A stretch of 64,000 nt of DNA, taken from NCBI RefSeq assembly GCF_963576615.1, contig NC_088714.1, positions 35,257,143 through 35,321,142 on the forward strand, written 5' to 3'. Made by a program: the position numbers and the translations under genes. Shown here in pieces: positions 12,754 to 25,252 of this stretch (position 1 is its first letter; each line of letters begins with the position of its first letter). Origin of the DNA: Watersipora subatra. Its lineage: Eukaryota; Bryozoa; Gymnolaemata; Cheilostomatida; Watersiporidae. Under the pieces are notes generated by a model. The model saw only the letters and a program-made list of their open reading frames with translations, did no database searches and was not told where the DNA came from.

Positions 12754-13197
12754 TGTTCTTCGGTGTATGATGAAAAATCTCTCTCTCACACTAAAACAAA
12801 TAATGAAGCAGTAGGGATGGAAAAAATTAGTATTGCGTTTTACCGAAGAACCAAAGTAAAATTCAACTAATTTAGTAAATGTAAAAAAACTCATTACTTA
12901 CCACAAGTTGTTGGCTTATCAAAGGCCTCCAAAGCGATGAATATTCGTGAAAACCTCTGGACACAGCAAAAATTGTTTACCGTAGAATAGCATGATCGCC
13001 TCGCAGTTGTAAACTAAATATAAACCGGAACACGCGGTGTGCGCATGCGTAGGAATAACTCTATTACTAGCCGCAATAGAGTTAACTTTTCCTAGAGAGT
13101 GGCAGTTTTCAGCCGCGAATAAATTCATCCGCGAATATGCATGAAAAGACAATTTTCGCGAAATATAACTCCGCGAATAAATTCATCCTGTAGGGTA

Positions 13198-14251
13198 ATA
13201 GCTGTCAACTTTTTATATTGTAATCCGAACTTTAAAGTACGTATGTTCAGTTGTACTATAACAAACTGATACCAACAGCTTTTGCAGAAATTGGCCTAGG
13301 ATATAAACCAGATCATTCATAGCAGTTGAAACATTTTAAGGGTCACATCAGATTTTACAAGAATTCAGAAAGGATAGATATTTTTCTATTATTTGAGATT
13401 TCAGTTTCAGAGATTTGAGATTGGGTTGGTTGTTTTAAGTAATCTGACTGCAAGGATAGACAACATTTTCGATGGTCTTTTTTTCTGAATTTTAACCGAG
13501 ATTAAGTTTTGTCGATTTGAACCTTGAAACATCTTGGAGTCAGATGACCTCAGACGACCTCAAACATCAAACCAAATCTCAAAAGACAGAGAAACATATA
13601 GTTTCTGATAAACGTTATTTGACAAGAGTGACTCTTTAAAACTTACTAATCCATTCACCAAAAAGTCCAAACCCAAATAAAATGTTCTTCAAAAATTAAA
13701 TGTTGTAGGAAATCTTCCTTGAAAAAGTCAAGAGTTTTATAGAGGATCCACCTCCAGAGCATGCAAACACAGTCACTAATTATAACCAAATGGATGATTT
13801 TTATCACCCAAGTATGAACTACTATGGTCTGATGATTACAGCTTACCTGGATGTGAAATGACCTCAACCAAAACAGAGTGACTGCGACTAAAAATACTTA
13901 CAGATATTCTCTATGACCCAAAGTGAACACCTCCGAGGAAAAGCTTACTTTTATCACTGGTCAGATATGTGATGAATTGCATACAGTGAAAATGTCTAAT
14001 TGGGTTTAAGTATAACACTCAGACAACGCAAGTGGACCTGTTTTCTCATCTGAGCAATACAGCGTGCGTTGCGCAGCCAACAGTATTTAATGAGAATGTA
14101 TGAGAGAGAAAAGAGGCCCGGAAGAACATTGTGAGCTCATCAAGATACTTTAGAATGATGCATGTCATGATGTCCCTATATATTGTTAGACACTGCCTGA
14201 CCTTTTGACACAGAGTAGTCACGCAATACCGTTTATACGGCAGCACCATTT
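13198..14251. other. no gene recognised
   Basis: Unique AT-rich DNA with short unconvincing open frames on the minus strand and no splice-site pairs of note. Confidence 0.4.
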
Positions 14252-15044
14252 AAACCATAACTGTCACGTACAACTTTTATCGTGTTTACTAGGTAAGTCA
14301 GACACGCTGATTCCGATTTTGTACTCAAAATAAAGATTAGTCCACTAACTTTCAGAGTAATGAAGGCTTTTTCACAGCGTTTTAATATCGGTCTCGAAAA
14401 CAACACGATCGGCACAACAAGCTCCGCCCATAAATATGTGACGTAACTTAGCTTTTTAGGAACAGAAGTTAGTAGGGATGTTTAGACCGATTTAGAATAA
14501 TAGAGATGAGTGTTTTAAAATCCATTAATATCTAAATTCAGCCTTAAAAATAATCTGTCTTTTCTGAAAAGTACATTAGCTATTTAATATTGCATATTTA
14601 AAAAAGCGCGATAACAACGCCAGCTTGTGATAAAACAGCGCTTTTTGAGCTCATTTTTCTCGGCGTCCAGCCTATTTAAACATCATGTAACAAGCTACGA
14701 GCAATTTTAAATAGTTTATATACCTTTCATAAAAAACTGCCATTATTTTACAGGCTGGATTTAGATAATAATGGGTTTAAAGACACCCATCTCTATTCTT
14801 CCAAATCGGACTAAACATTCCTAACTTCCGTTCCTGAAAAAGCTAGGTTTTGTCACATATTTATGGGCGGAGCTTGTAATGCCGATTGTGTTGTTTTCGA
14901 AACGGATATTGAAACGCTTTTAAAAAAAGCTTAAATGACTTTAAAGGTTAGTGGAACAATCTTTATTTTGAGTACAAAATCGGAATCAGTGTGGCTGATT
15001 TACCTAGAAACCACGATAAAAGTTGTACGTGACAGTTATGGTTT
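14252..15044. mobile_element. 793-bp palindromic element R2 with about 340-bp inverted arms
   Basis: It starts AAACCATAACTGTCACGTAC and ends with the inverse GTACGTGACAGTTATGGTTT. The arms match through the TTTTGTACTCAAAATAAAGA block, the TTGTTTTCGA block and the AAATCGG-TAAACAT block. The centre near 14600-14690 holds GCGCGATAACAACGCC-AGCTTGTGATAAAAC. No coding frame. This is a foldback/MITE-type element; no clear target duplication could be read at its edges. Confidence 0.8.
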
Positions 15045-17030
15045 GAGAATTAATGAGCGCCTGTCCTATACTGAGGCAAATCATTCCTCTGGCTGATACA
15101 TTATAACTTACTTCTACAAGGAACTCATCATCACTAAGTAGTGTCAATGCATGCTGTCAACTACAGCATTCGCCAAAATATAAAAATGCTATTCCTCAAG
15201 GGCCGTCGAACAGTGATTGAGCTGATGTTTCGGAAAAGGCATGTATAGAGGTATATTTCAACTGAATCTATAAAAGTTTATGATAAATGGACATGTGAGT
15301 TCAACCTGAACAAAATGAAGAACTATAGTGCCGAAATTGTGCAACAAATATATTTACTAATAATAAATCATCCAATCAAACTCATCAAAAAGCGTTATCA
15401 TTGTTGGAAAAAACCAGGTTGCGGTTTTGCTGTGTTCTATTCATAAACAGCGAATTGAAATAAAGTGATAGCTGGAATCACTAACATTAGATCACTAAAT
15501 TGTAAGATATAGATTAGACATTAGATCACTATAGTAAGATAAGACCGTCTGATAAGCACAATTTCAAGATTTTTTTGCTATTCCAAACAACAGTTTCTTA
15601 TAAATTTTATATTGTAAATATAGTAATACAAACAAACAATACAGAAAATTGCCTACAAAAAGTCTATATACAGTAGACGCTTCTTCAACGTAAATAATCC
15701 TTTTCAGGAACATTTATGTTATAGGGAATTTACATGTATTTTACGTTCTTACGTAATAAAAACAGTAAAATGCATGTAAATTGCCTCCGTTCCAAGGTCT
15801 TTTCAAACTCACTCCTTTGGCCATATAAGAAAAAACTGACTTAGCTCTTCTAACTTGTGGGCTATACCGTAACTGCAGCCTGAATGGTTTGCATCGTCAA
15901 CTTTTCTTCTTTTTCTGATCAATCTTACAAGTTGATGGGGAGCGCAAATCTTCAACATTCATTCACAACGATTTGCTTATTTTTCTAAACAGCAAAGTCT
16001 ATTCTGCAAAGTATAACTTATAACAAATATTTTACACGTCTCCAATAAGGCAAAACAACAACATATTTTTACTATAGGAAGCGGCACTACCAGCTCGTTG
16101 TTATCCAGGAGTCAAGGTTAGTATAAAAAAGAAATTTTGACGATGCTCCAACTTGTCACATTCAGATTGGTAGACCGACGCTGTAATACCTACACCAATC
16201 GATCGCCTTCGTGTTCATGAACAATTGCGCTGCAGCTGTTCTCTGTTTTGTTGACACATATGATGATCTATCAAGACGAACTAGAATGTTGCCAAAGTTG
16301 TATAGAAATATAGATAGAGCTTTATACACTCGTCGCTTGTCTCTCGCGGGCGTGGATTGAGTAACATTGAAATCGAATTTGAGTGCTGGTCCAACTTGAC
16401 ACTTTACGTTAGACAAAATTTTTTACTTAGTAGGAAGCAAAAACTGCACATAAATTTTTTGCTACTGTATATAAACCTCAGCGTTTATTTTTTTTGTTAA
16501 ACAATGTGTCCAGTTGTAACAATAAAAAGCTAGCAATAAATAATCTGCGCGGCACTGGATTTGTTCTCAGGACCTCCAGATCTAGGCGGCGAACTTGATT
16601 ATTTAACTATACACGTAATACAATGAACCCATCGGGTAAATAATCATTATATTGGTTAAGATACTCACGGTTAAAGCGCTTGGAATTAATAACTAGCACT
16701 TTTGACTGTTTAGCGTAACAATTGTTAAACTGGCCCAAAATGCAGATATTGTTTTAGTGAAGATTTTAGTAAAGATCTAGCTATTTGTGCAACACCGTGC
16801 ATTCAACTATACCAACCAGTAGATATATTCAGCTAGTATCGATATAAATCAAAGTGTTTGTCTGTGCCATGTCTGTCGTTTATAACGATTGGTTAAATTA
16901 CGTATGCCTGCAGCGCTTGAACTACTAGATAAATAATGCGTGCTAAGACTTTTCCAAAAACAACGCTTGAAATCTAATGCGCTGTGAGAGATCATCACGT
17001 GTAGCGATTATATACACAATTATTCCAAGG
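15045..17030. other. no gene recognised
   Basis: AT-rich DNA. The best open frame is 16162-16416 on the minus strand (84 codons), with no recognisable motif and no clear splice context. Confidence 0.4.
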
Positions 17031-17039
17031 CAAAGCAAA

Positions 17040-17122
17040 GTGGCTGCATGGTTTAGTGGTAGTACGCTTGGCTTAACATCTGTGCACCCGAATGTACAGG
17101 TTTGATTCCTGTGAGGTAGCAA
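17040..17122 (+). tRNA. degenerate tRNA-like Pol III locus (pseudogene or SINE head)
   Basis: An A-box-like TGGTTTAGTGGTAGTACGC and a B box GGTTTGATTCC sit at tRNA spacing, the T arm pairs (ACAGG/CCTGT), and a T6 run follows a few bases after the 3' end. The loop contains CTTAACA, which would put AAC in the anticodon position, but the anticodon stem does not pair and the acceptor pairs only partly. I therefore read it as a pseudogene or a tRNA-derived repeat, not a working tRNA. Confidence 0.4.
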
Positions 17123-17685
17123 TTTTTTGTAAACGCCTGGATAGAAAGACGGGCACAGCCCTTATTATAGTAAAGATTTAGACTAGCTCAAGTTACTCAA
17201 GTTCATTGAGTAAAGAAACTTAGCCAATGGCAACTACATTACCTGCCACTGTTTATAAACTGTTATAAATCTTGAGCAAATGTGTAGCATAACAAGTAAG
17301 ATATGTTTTTCAACAATCTGTTTTAGCAATGCCTCGAGCGTTCAAATATTTGAATTATGCATTGGCCAGACACATACAGAAATAAACAAAACCTTCATTT
17401 AAAAGTTAGAATGGTGAATGTTGTGCGAGTTGATTAAAAATAGATTTTCTGTTTAAAACTTTTTTTATTATTCATGCAGAGCCGAGCATCCAGCTAAAAG
17501 AACAGTAAATATAAATTTATTATAAATTTAGTAAAAATTGGTTTCAAGAAAAGAGTAACAACAAAAATAAAACAAAGTCATAGGCTAATCTAAAAAATGT
17601 TGTTCCTCGACTGTCCATACAGCAAATATCACCTCAAACTATTAAAATATTCGACAAAGGTAAATGATTTATCGCATCTTGTGGC

Positions 17686-17948
17686 GTTAGCACTAACACA
17701 TTACAATCTAACCTTGTTAGCACTAACACATTACAATCTAACCTTGTTAGCACTAACACATTACAATCTAACCTTGTTAGCACTAACACATTACAATCTA
17801 ACCTTGTTAGCACTAACACATTACAATCTAACCTTGTTAGCACTAACACATTACAATCTAACCTTGTTAGCACTAACACATTACAATCTAACCTTGTTAG
17901 CACTAACACATTACAATCTAACCTTGTTAGCACTAACACATTACAATA
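17686..17948. repeat. 30-bp minisatellite, eight consecutive identical units
   Basis: The unit is CACTAACACATTACAATCTA plus ACCTTGTTAG. Eight units are letter-for-letter identical, so the array is very young or recently homogenised. Being a multiple of three it stays open on both strands, which makes spurious ORFs of 135 (plus) and 101 (minus) codons. Confidence 0.97.
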
Positions 17949-17999
17949 AAGAATGTTTAGTCCTTAGAAAGCAGAACCAAGCGTGCTTACTGACGATCC

Positions 18000-19575
18000 A
18001 ATAAGTAAGCATATTTGATCAAGACTTGCGCATGTGACTAGAACATTCACTGCTAGACTGTAAAATACAGCTTTATTACTTTTACAGCAGACTTTTGTGA
18101 AACAAAACTAGTGGCAAACTTGAATATTTCATTTCAGTTCGAATTTTCGTATGAGCTTCAACATCAAAAACCTTCTGTAAATAAAGCTGGCTGCACTACT
18201 GAGGCATATCTATTCACTGTTTATGAGTATACAGTTTTCCAAGGCTGCCTGAATGCCACTTGACGATTTTGCTATAGCAACATCTTGAAATAATGCCGTT
18301 AACACACAATGCCCTTCTGAATAATGTATTCCTACAGGTTTAACAGTACAAAGTAATAACTGTATGAGGAGTTGTATTTTCACAGCTTTGCTTATTCGAA
18401 AGTGTGACAAAGAATTTAAACAGCTTCATACTCTAAAAAAACACTTATTGAGAAACTTTGTTAACTGTCGAGCTCTTGCAATGAAAATATTGACAAATGA
18501 CACGGTTTTGTATGTAATATTTAAACAAAGTTATTAACAGCAAAGCAAGCAACACACCATGGCATAGCGATTTTAATATTACTCATCGATATAGAGACGC
18601 GTGCAACGAATAACCTTAAATTCCTTAGTAGTCCGCATATGGGTTGGGGAGGGTTAGGGGGATGAGAATGCACCCATAATCTTATTAATGATATGATTGA
18701 TTTGTGTTCTTGATGAACCTGAAGGTATCTTGAACACAGTTTTTCACAAAGACTTGGGCAACAGCGGATGATGCAGTAATGCCTGTTATGTGTCACTCAA
18801 AATATTAAAGTTTTTATTTAGTCAAATAGCCACCTACATACTTATAGCAACAAGACTGGTATCTGACCGACTTGTGTCGCATCTTGTGGACAACAGCGCT
18901 GGGAAATTATACAGTCGACACCCTTTTCTTCGGACCTTTGGTATGTGACCGACTTGTGTCGCATCCTGTGAATAATTATAGTGCTGAGCGATTATACAGT
19001 CAACACCTACTTCTTTCAACCTCACTTCACCAAACTTTCAATTGTCCGGACAATGTCACGGCTGCAAACGACTGTCTGATGCAGCCATGTCTGTGGAAAG
19101 AATGAAAACTTAGACCGATAGATGATGCAAGCGATGCATGCCTTTGAGTGACTGTTGTATTGCAAATTCTATTTGTTATTATTACTGCTATTTATATTAT
19201 ACTGTACCCTATTGCAGTAGGAGTATGTGTGCAAGACAATATAGGCTATTTAATCTACAATACTCAATTTTTAATGTCCGGAATTTTTCAATGTGCGGAC
19301 ATTGCCCAGTCTGTATTAGTCCAAACAAACAAAAGTCCTCTGTAAAATGTTTCACAAGGAAATTACTCTGACTAAAGTAAGGTTGGCTGCTCGTAACAGA
19401 AATAGGTAGACTTTGTCTCATTCAGACTTCCTTCGATATTGAAAAAGCACCAGAGATTGGAAACTCACTGATCAAGACATCGTTATGCAATAATTGGCAC
19501 CACATGGCCAACCACTCCAAAGGGCAAGCTAGCGTGAAGTTTTATTTTTCCATCACTACCATAAATGTAATCAAA
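18000..19575. repeat. gene-free stretch with an 82-84 bp two-copy repeat (about 18858-19022)
   Basis: The block GACCGACTTGTGTCGCATC...ATTATACAGTC occurs twice in direct tandem with about 80 percent similarity by eye. The rest of 18.0-19.57 kb shows no convincing exon. Confidence 0.6.
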
Positions 19576-19831
19576 TCAATCAAAAGTCAGTAAATTCAGT
19601 AAGTTGAACAAGGAACGATAGGAAACTAACAGGCGCACCATATCATGACGTAACGCCATACTGTTTGAAGACCGAACAGCAAGATTCATAGCCATTGACC
19701 TCAGTGAGTCGCCACCGATTTTGGCATCGCTAGTGGATGTGTAGGAGTACAGCTGCTCATCCTCTTGAGTTGATGAGCCGTGTGAAGCAGACGAGAACGG
19801 TAAACACTTGCTGAGCCAGTGAGAGAGAAAT
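19576..19831 (-). CDS. candidate 3' coding exon, protein unknown
   Basis: On the minus strand a good acceptor (CCCCTATTTCAG) is followed by 85 codons to TGA. The predicted peptide begins FLSHWLSKCLPFSS, has a Ser/Thr-rich acidic part (STQEDEQLYSYTSTSD) and continues GGDSLRSMAMNLAVRSSNS and ALRHDMVRLL. Composition is protein-like, unlike the AT-driven frames nearby. It lacks an internal start, as expected of a downstream exon. I do not recognise the family, and upstream exons were not established (a possible first exon lies near 20359-20310). An internal GTTAGT could end the exon earlier. Confidence 0.35.
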
Positions 19832-20967
19832 CTGAAATAGGGGTGTAGTTATTATCGCTTAGCAACCGCTATCACTTATCACCATAGAGCTATTCATGCA
19901 TTAATTCATGAAGTATAAAAACGAGAAGACAAAAATAAACGCTGTCAGTACGATATTTTAGCTTCGTCATCAATAATCTAGCCAAAGCAGAACCTACGAT
20001 TAATATTACCAACAAGAGAATTGAAGTGTGTGTGGAGCTAATGGAAAAATGCAAAGGGACTACCAGTTATAATAGTTATGAATACAGCTACATTCCCATA
20101 ACACACCTGATTGACGGTATTACATCATCACAAAGAACTTTCTAGAAATTCATTGGTCACTTCTTGAGCTAAAACATTTAACCAACCTATAGCATCACCG
20201 CTATCGATAATTATAGGTCAATATAAGATAAAAAACATTGGAACTGCCTGTTATTATATTACTTACGTCAATTGTTTCATTCGCTGTTACCTCTTTCATA
20301 CTATCACCTCTTGACTTGTATATCTTCTAAAACATCTTGTCTCACCTTCCATCATGTCGTCGCGTAATGCGTATCGCAACATTCACAAGAAAATCATTTG
20401 CTAAACTAGATCAGCTATTATTAACGTACACTACTTTTTGACACATGAGAAACGCTTTACCTATCTCCTGCAGCTTATTTCATCCTATGATAGAGCGATA
20501 AAACTGAAAACTCATAAATAACAGTCTGGTGGTTGGTACAAAACAGTTTTTGTCACTGAAAAGACAACTCCCATTATTACGAAATTACGCCCAGTGTAGA
20601 GTTATGTCATCACATACTAAATCAACCGTGAACATATTGGCACAAACAAACTAGACCTGAGCACAGAGGACTTCGAGTTAGCTGACCTTAGCATGCCCTC
20701 CAACAGGGGCTGGTTCCGCCATACTACAGCTAAATATAACCAAACATTCCAATATCAATTACATATTTTAGCAGTTGGTGAACCTACAGGAAAGTTTTCT
20801 ATTGTAAATGGGTAATATCTATGCTATCAAACCGATACCCTAGTATTTTTAGATGTTTATAAATAGCTTAATTTTGAAGGCTTTCATTTTATCATCAACT
20901 TTTAAGCTGTATTCATCAGTAACGTGTTACAGATGAATAGCTATATAATATGATAGCTGATGCTATA
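19832..20967. other. no gene recognised
   Basis: AT-rich DNA upstream (in minus sense) of the candidate exon. A minus-strand ATGATGGAAG followed by GTGAGA near 20359 could be a start exon but has no supporting homology. Confidence 0.35.
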
Positions 20968-21525
20968 GCTTAAAGTATAATGGCTGGTGCCATAGCTACA
21001 ACTATAATAGCTGGTGCCATAGCTACAACTATAATATGCTGGTGCTATAGCTTAAAGTATAATGGCTGGTGCCATAACTACAACTATAATAGCTGGTGCC
21101 ATAGCTACAACTATAATAGCTGGTGCCATAGCTGCAACTATAATAGCTGGTGCTGTAGCTACAAATATAATAGCTGGTGCTATAGCTAAAACTATAATAG
21201 CTGGTGCCATAGCTACAACTATAATAGCTGGTGCCATAGCTACAACTATAATAGCTGGTGCCATAGCTACAACTATGATAGCTAGTGCTGTAGCAACAAC
21301 TGTGATAGCTGGTGCCATAGCTACAACTATAATAGCTGGTGCTATAGTTACAACTATAATAGCTGGTGCCATAGCTACAACTATGATAGCTAGTGCTGTA
21401 GCAACAACTGTGATAGCTGGTGCCATAGCTACAACTATAATAACTGGTGCTATAGCTACAACTATAATGGCTGGTGCCATAGCTACAACTATGATAGCTG
21501 GTGCCATAGCTACAACTATGACACT
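20968..21525. repeat. 27-bp minisatellite, about 20 copies
   Basis: The unit is ATAGCTGGTGCCATAGCTAC plus AACTATA. Because 27 is divisible by three and the unit lacks stops, both strands stay open (155 plus-strand and 176 minus-strand codons, reading AGAIATTII and APAIIVVAM repeats). I treat these as array artefacts. A five-unit block containing TAGCTAGTGCTGTAGCAACA recurs, which indicates segmental duplication inside the array. Confidence 0.95.
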
Positions 21526-22008
21526 GTGACGTCGCTGTTTTTGGATATATGGTAAGAGTATAAAATTTAGCTCTCTAAGCAACCTTCTCGATGTTTTACA
21601 GGAATAAAGCCTCTAGCACATTTTACTTACTTGGCCACACTTTGCTTCTGAATCTAAAAATGCTTTGAACTCTTTCAGCCGCGTGTACTCTAGAGGGGGG
21701 CATTGCATATGTTCATGAGATATTTATCATGAAATGGAGTACGTGACAAGCGTTCAATTAGTCTAAACGTATAAACTTGGAGTTATCTGCTATATGCTGC
21801 TTATAGCAACATGTGAACAACATGGCTATTACTCTATTGCAAATCTGCGAATGAATCTAATAAAGTATTTAGCATAGATAAAAGCCGGTGTTATAGGGTT
21901 TGATAGGTTATAGCACTTGGTTATCGTAGCCTATAAACATATATTTATTAAATACTATTATAAGAGCAGTGTATCTTCGCGTCCATGGTTGAAGGTTGGG
22001 AAAAAAAA

Positions 22009-22085
22009 TTGCATCATGCAAGAGTCGAACCAAGACTTTCAGTTTCACTGCCCGACACCCCAACACCTGTGCCAATTCTCCACCT
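22009..22085 (-). tRNA. tRNA-like Pol III fragment (likely SINE-derived)
   Basis: On the minus strand, TTGGCACAGGTGTTGG resembles an A box and GGTTCGACTC is a B box, about 40 bp apart, followed by GCAATTTTTTTT. The 17.1-kb locus also ends GCAATTTTTT, so both may belong to one tRNA-derived family. A clean cloverleaf is not seen. Confidence 0.3.
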
Positions 22086-22189
22086 TTGGTGATTCTAGAA
22101 TTATGACGCGTACTCTCTGCGCTTTATCAACTAGCCTGACGGTCTCCCGTGGCACACCCGACTACCAGGGGACTAGTATTTATAAATAG

Positions 22190-23171
22190 AGACGGATTTC
22201 GCTCATGCATCACGCATACACTTATGCTGTTTCAACAAACCCATTTAATTCAGTTATTGCATCTCATCGAGTACCACAATCCCGCTAGTCTTCATATACA
22301 CTACATGAAGAGAATATGACAGCAGTGCTAGTTTCCATATAGACTACATATGTTATAAATACATATATACTATACATCATGTCATATAGGGTAGAGTAGC
22401 GGTTTAGGATTTATGAAAGCAAACAATGCCTGAACAAAAAAATGAATCGTTGAAGATGCTATTTAAACATTTTAATACTGTTAATGTACGCTTATGATAT
22501 CCGATGAAATACGATGAAACATCTCGCGAAATAAGGTCAACGTTAACACGGACGACCTAGTTTGATAAAAGTAAGAGTGTGGCATATAATTTTTGTACTT
22601 ATGGACTTTCATAAGCAGACTCCGAGAACCATATACTACAGCATGGTAAAAGACATTGCATCAAAAATATAGTGTAATAAACTCCTGATTGAAGTGTTTA
22701 TCTTCAAGACATCTCTTAAATAAGTTGACACACATCACAGCACTGATCATAACTATGCAAAGGGTGAGAAATAAGAAGTCAGACAAATCCTTTCGCAATA
22801 TCGCCAGTAAACTTTTGAACAGTTACAAATTATAATATCAACAGAGAACTGCTGAAACTCAACGAGTCACGTTCTATATATAACGAGATGCCCTTTTAAA
22901 GCTGTAACAACAACGCATCCTCACAGGCGCCCCCAGGCATATGACCTGCTTTAGCTTTAAACAAATGATGAATTACTAAAAAAATATTGTTTATGCAATA
23001 TATCTACGTACTCAGTGTGTAGGTGGTCTCACTTACATATATCGGTTTGTACTCTGTGGGCTCATTACCAACTTAAGACTGCCAAAAGCAGACGCTGTGA
23101 AGCTACGACGGGCTTCTTCACGTGTGTCGTAAAAAGCACCTGGTTTACAATACTAGCTGTAACAAGTGCAA
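22190..23171. other. no gene recognised
   Basis: AT-rich unique DNA with no exon-like stretch that I can support. Confidence 0.4.
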
Positions 23172-23500
23172 ACCAGATTATATCGCCATAGCAACACCTT
23201 ACAAACCAGATTATATCGCCATAGCAACACCTTACAAACCAGATTATATCACCATAGCAACACCTTACAAACCAGATTATATCGCCATAGCAACACCTTT
23301 CAAACCAGATTATATCGCCATAGCAACACCTTACGAACCAGATTATATCGCCATAGCAACACCTTACAAACCAGATTATATTGCCATAGCAACACCTTAC
23401 GAACCAGATTATATTGCCATAGCAACACCTTACAAACCAGATTATATCGCCATAGCAACACCTTACAAACCAGATTATATTGCCATAGCAAACCTTACAA
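23172..23500. repeat. 33-bp minisatellite, about 10 copies
   Basis: The unit is CAGATTATATCGCCATAGCA plus ACACCTTACAAAC. It is open on both strands (YKPDYIAIATP in plus, CCYGDIIWFVR in minus) because 33 is a multiple of three. Differences are mostly C/T and A/G. Confidence 0.95.
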
Positions 23501-23646
23501 ATGCGCAAACAAATTAAGTAGCTAATCAATTTTTTCAAAGATTTATATCACATTATTAAAAGATTTACAAACAAAATCCTAGAATTTGCCAGCTTCAGAT
23601 GATTGAAAAATTTGACAGCGCATCGCATTTTTAAACCGTTTTATAT

Positions 23647-24086
23647 CAGGGGTCGGCAACCTTTTCCACTCACTCAAAGAGCCATTTGGACTCTTTTTCC
23701 GCAGGAAAAAACGCATTGGGAGTGGCAAACCAACCTTGGATATTTTGGATTAAAAAAACTATATGTAACGTTTTTGCTTAGCTTTTAATTCATTTATACC
23801 ATGTTTACACCATAAAACAAAAAGGTGTGGCGTGTATAACGATTTAACTGCTAAGAAAACAAAATAACACTTTTGCGAAAAACAATAAAATAGCCAATAC
23901 TAACTTAAACGTAACTTGAAAATATTACGTTGTTTGTAAGGTCACTTTAAAAAAAATTGCAACATCATGTTTTATTCAGCCCTTTGTTTAACAAAACGCT
24001 GAACTTAAATTCTAACTGCAGCAAAGGTGCTACGTAGTGCTAGTTTTTTCTGTGTGTCAATTGGCGTGAACGGTGAGTATGCATAC
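23647..24086 (+). mobile_element. hAT-type element, 5' terminal fragment
   Basis: CAGGGGTCGGCAACCTTTTC followed by CAAAGAGCCATTTGG is the familiar terminus of hAT elements widespread in animals. The opposite terminus (…GGTTGCCGACCCCTG) is not found before the next element at 24087 or after 24947, so the 3' end is missing. The 8 bp before it, TTTTATAT, would be the left target copy. Confidence 0.7.
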
Positions 24087-24943
24087 ATTCACTATGTCTT
24101 ACTCTGCTGTGTTGTAGGTGCAAAATATGTGGAAATGTGATTACAAGCTCTTAAAAGCTAAAAAACGAACAGTTAATCGCCGCCATCATGAAAACGCCAT
24201 CGATTAGAATCCCTTTCCAAAACAGCTCAAATGGGACGTAGCTGAACAAGATGGCTTCTGTTTACACTTTCATGCAACCTTATTCGCCGAAATATTTTTA
24301 CAAAATACTTCTCGTATTCAATAAAACCATGTCTATTGTCCTTACATGTCCGTTTCATCATCATTGTAACGCTGTAATTTTGAGCACTGATATCTCAAAA
24401 CCTACCATAAAAACTTGTTTAATTTTTTAACCTTCGCTCGAAGAAGTGCATATCATACTATGATAAACATGACAAGCCGGTTGGTCACTTGAGATAATCG
24501 AAAAATGCTGCGGAAATTTTTTGCGTTGTTTGGCAGGAATGATCACATGATCAGATTACCACTAGATGATTAGATCAAGCCGAATCCAAACTGTAAAGTA
24601 GCGAGCATCTACATTTGATACAGGCTTTCCGGTAGAACCCAAAGTGTTTGTCCTAAACTAATGCTACGAGAAGTTTTATATTGAGCCTTTTATTGGCCTT
24701 TAAATTCACGTGATAACATAACGTTTCAAAAAAATAATCAAATTGATTGAGTACGTCAGAGAAATAAATTGATTCCGATCTAAGGCGTTTTTGTGATGGC
24801 GACGATTAACCGTTCGTTTTTGAGCTTTTAAGAGCTTGTAATCACATTTTCACATATTTTGCACCTAAAACACAGCAGAGTAAGACATGGTGAATCTTTT
24901 GATACCAAATAACTGTAATGTGAACTTTGTTGGAAGTCAACCT
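24087..24943. mobile_element. TTAA-flanked element R4, copy 1 (left end truncated)
   Basis: Homologous over its whole length to 34054-34929. Inverted repeats include ATGTCTTACTCTGCTGTGTT and GATTACAAGCTCTTAAAAGC near both ends. The right end is complete (GTCAACCT|TTAA at 24944-24947). On the left, homology begins only at ATTCAC, so the outer part of that terminal repeat is lost. No transposase is encoded. Confidence 0.82.
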
Positions 24944-25252
24944 TTAAGCAAACTGGTGAACCAGTCTCATCAGCAAATGGATCAGCCCAAATAGGATTAA
25001 ATGTTCTATTTTCTTATGTCTCTTTTCTTTTCATAGTATTGGCCATAGTTTGCCCGCCTGGACTAAAAAAATCAAGAAATGTCGTGCCGGCTGGTGTAAT
25101 TTTGGCGGTTTTATTGGCGCATAAATAATGACGCATAATGTGGCGGATGCCTGCCCACGAATTTATTGCTAATGTTTTATATACACGCATATAATTACTC
25201 TTATATATATTTTGCATATTGTGTCTGTCTTTATTACGTGTCTTATCACTAA

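Larger units (their letters stand above)
11395..13195 (+). mobile_element. 1.8-kb TA-flanked element R3, copy A, with two convergent mini-genes
   Basis: The terminal inverted repeats begin CCCTACAGGATGAA and are followed by TTCGCG-rich subterminal DNA. TA flanks both ends (11393-11394, 13196-13197). A second copy lies in opposite orientation at 43334-45136; the lengths are 1801 and 1803 bp, so internal structure is preserved. The element has two short spliced reading frames pointing toward each other and no recognisable transposase, so it is either non-autonomous or uses proteins I cannot place. Its left gene has a tandemly duplicated start region of about 155 bp (about 11565-11710 and 11720-11865). 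TA target duplication fits Tc1/mariner-like or ISL2EU-like transposition; the family is not determined. Confidence 0.9.

Noticed and set aside
17040..17122. Functional tRNA-Val(AAC)
   Set aside because: The loop has TTAACA, but the anticodon stem does not pair and the acceptor has mismatches.
17634..18004. 135- and 101-codon ORFs on opposite strands
   Set aside because: Both are produced by the 30-bp array, whose unit is stop-free and a multiple of three; no splice or start context.
20980..21582. Hydrophobic repeat ORFs (AGAIATTII and APAIIVVAM)
   Set aside because: They are translations of the 27-bp minisatellite on both strands; symmetrical openness argues against coding.
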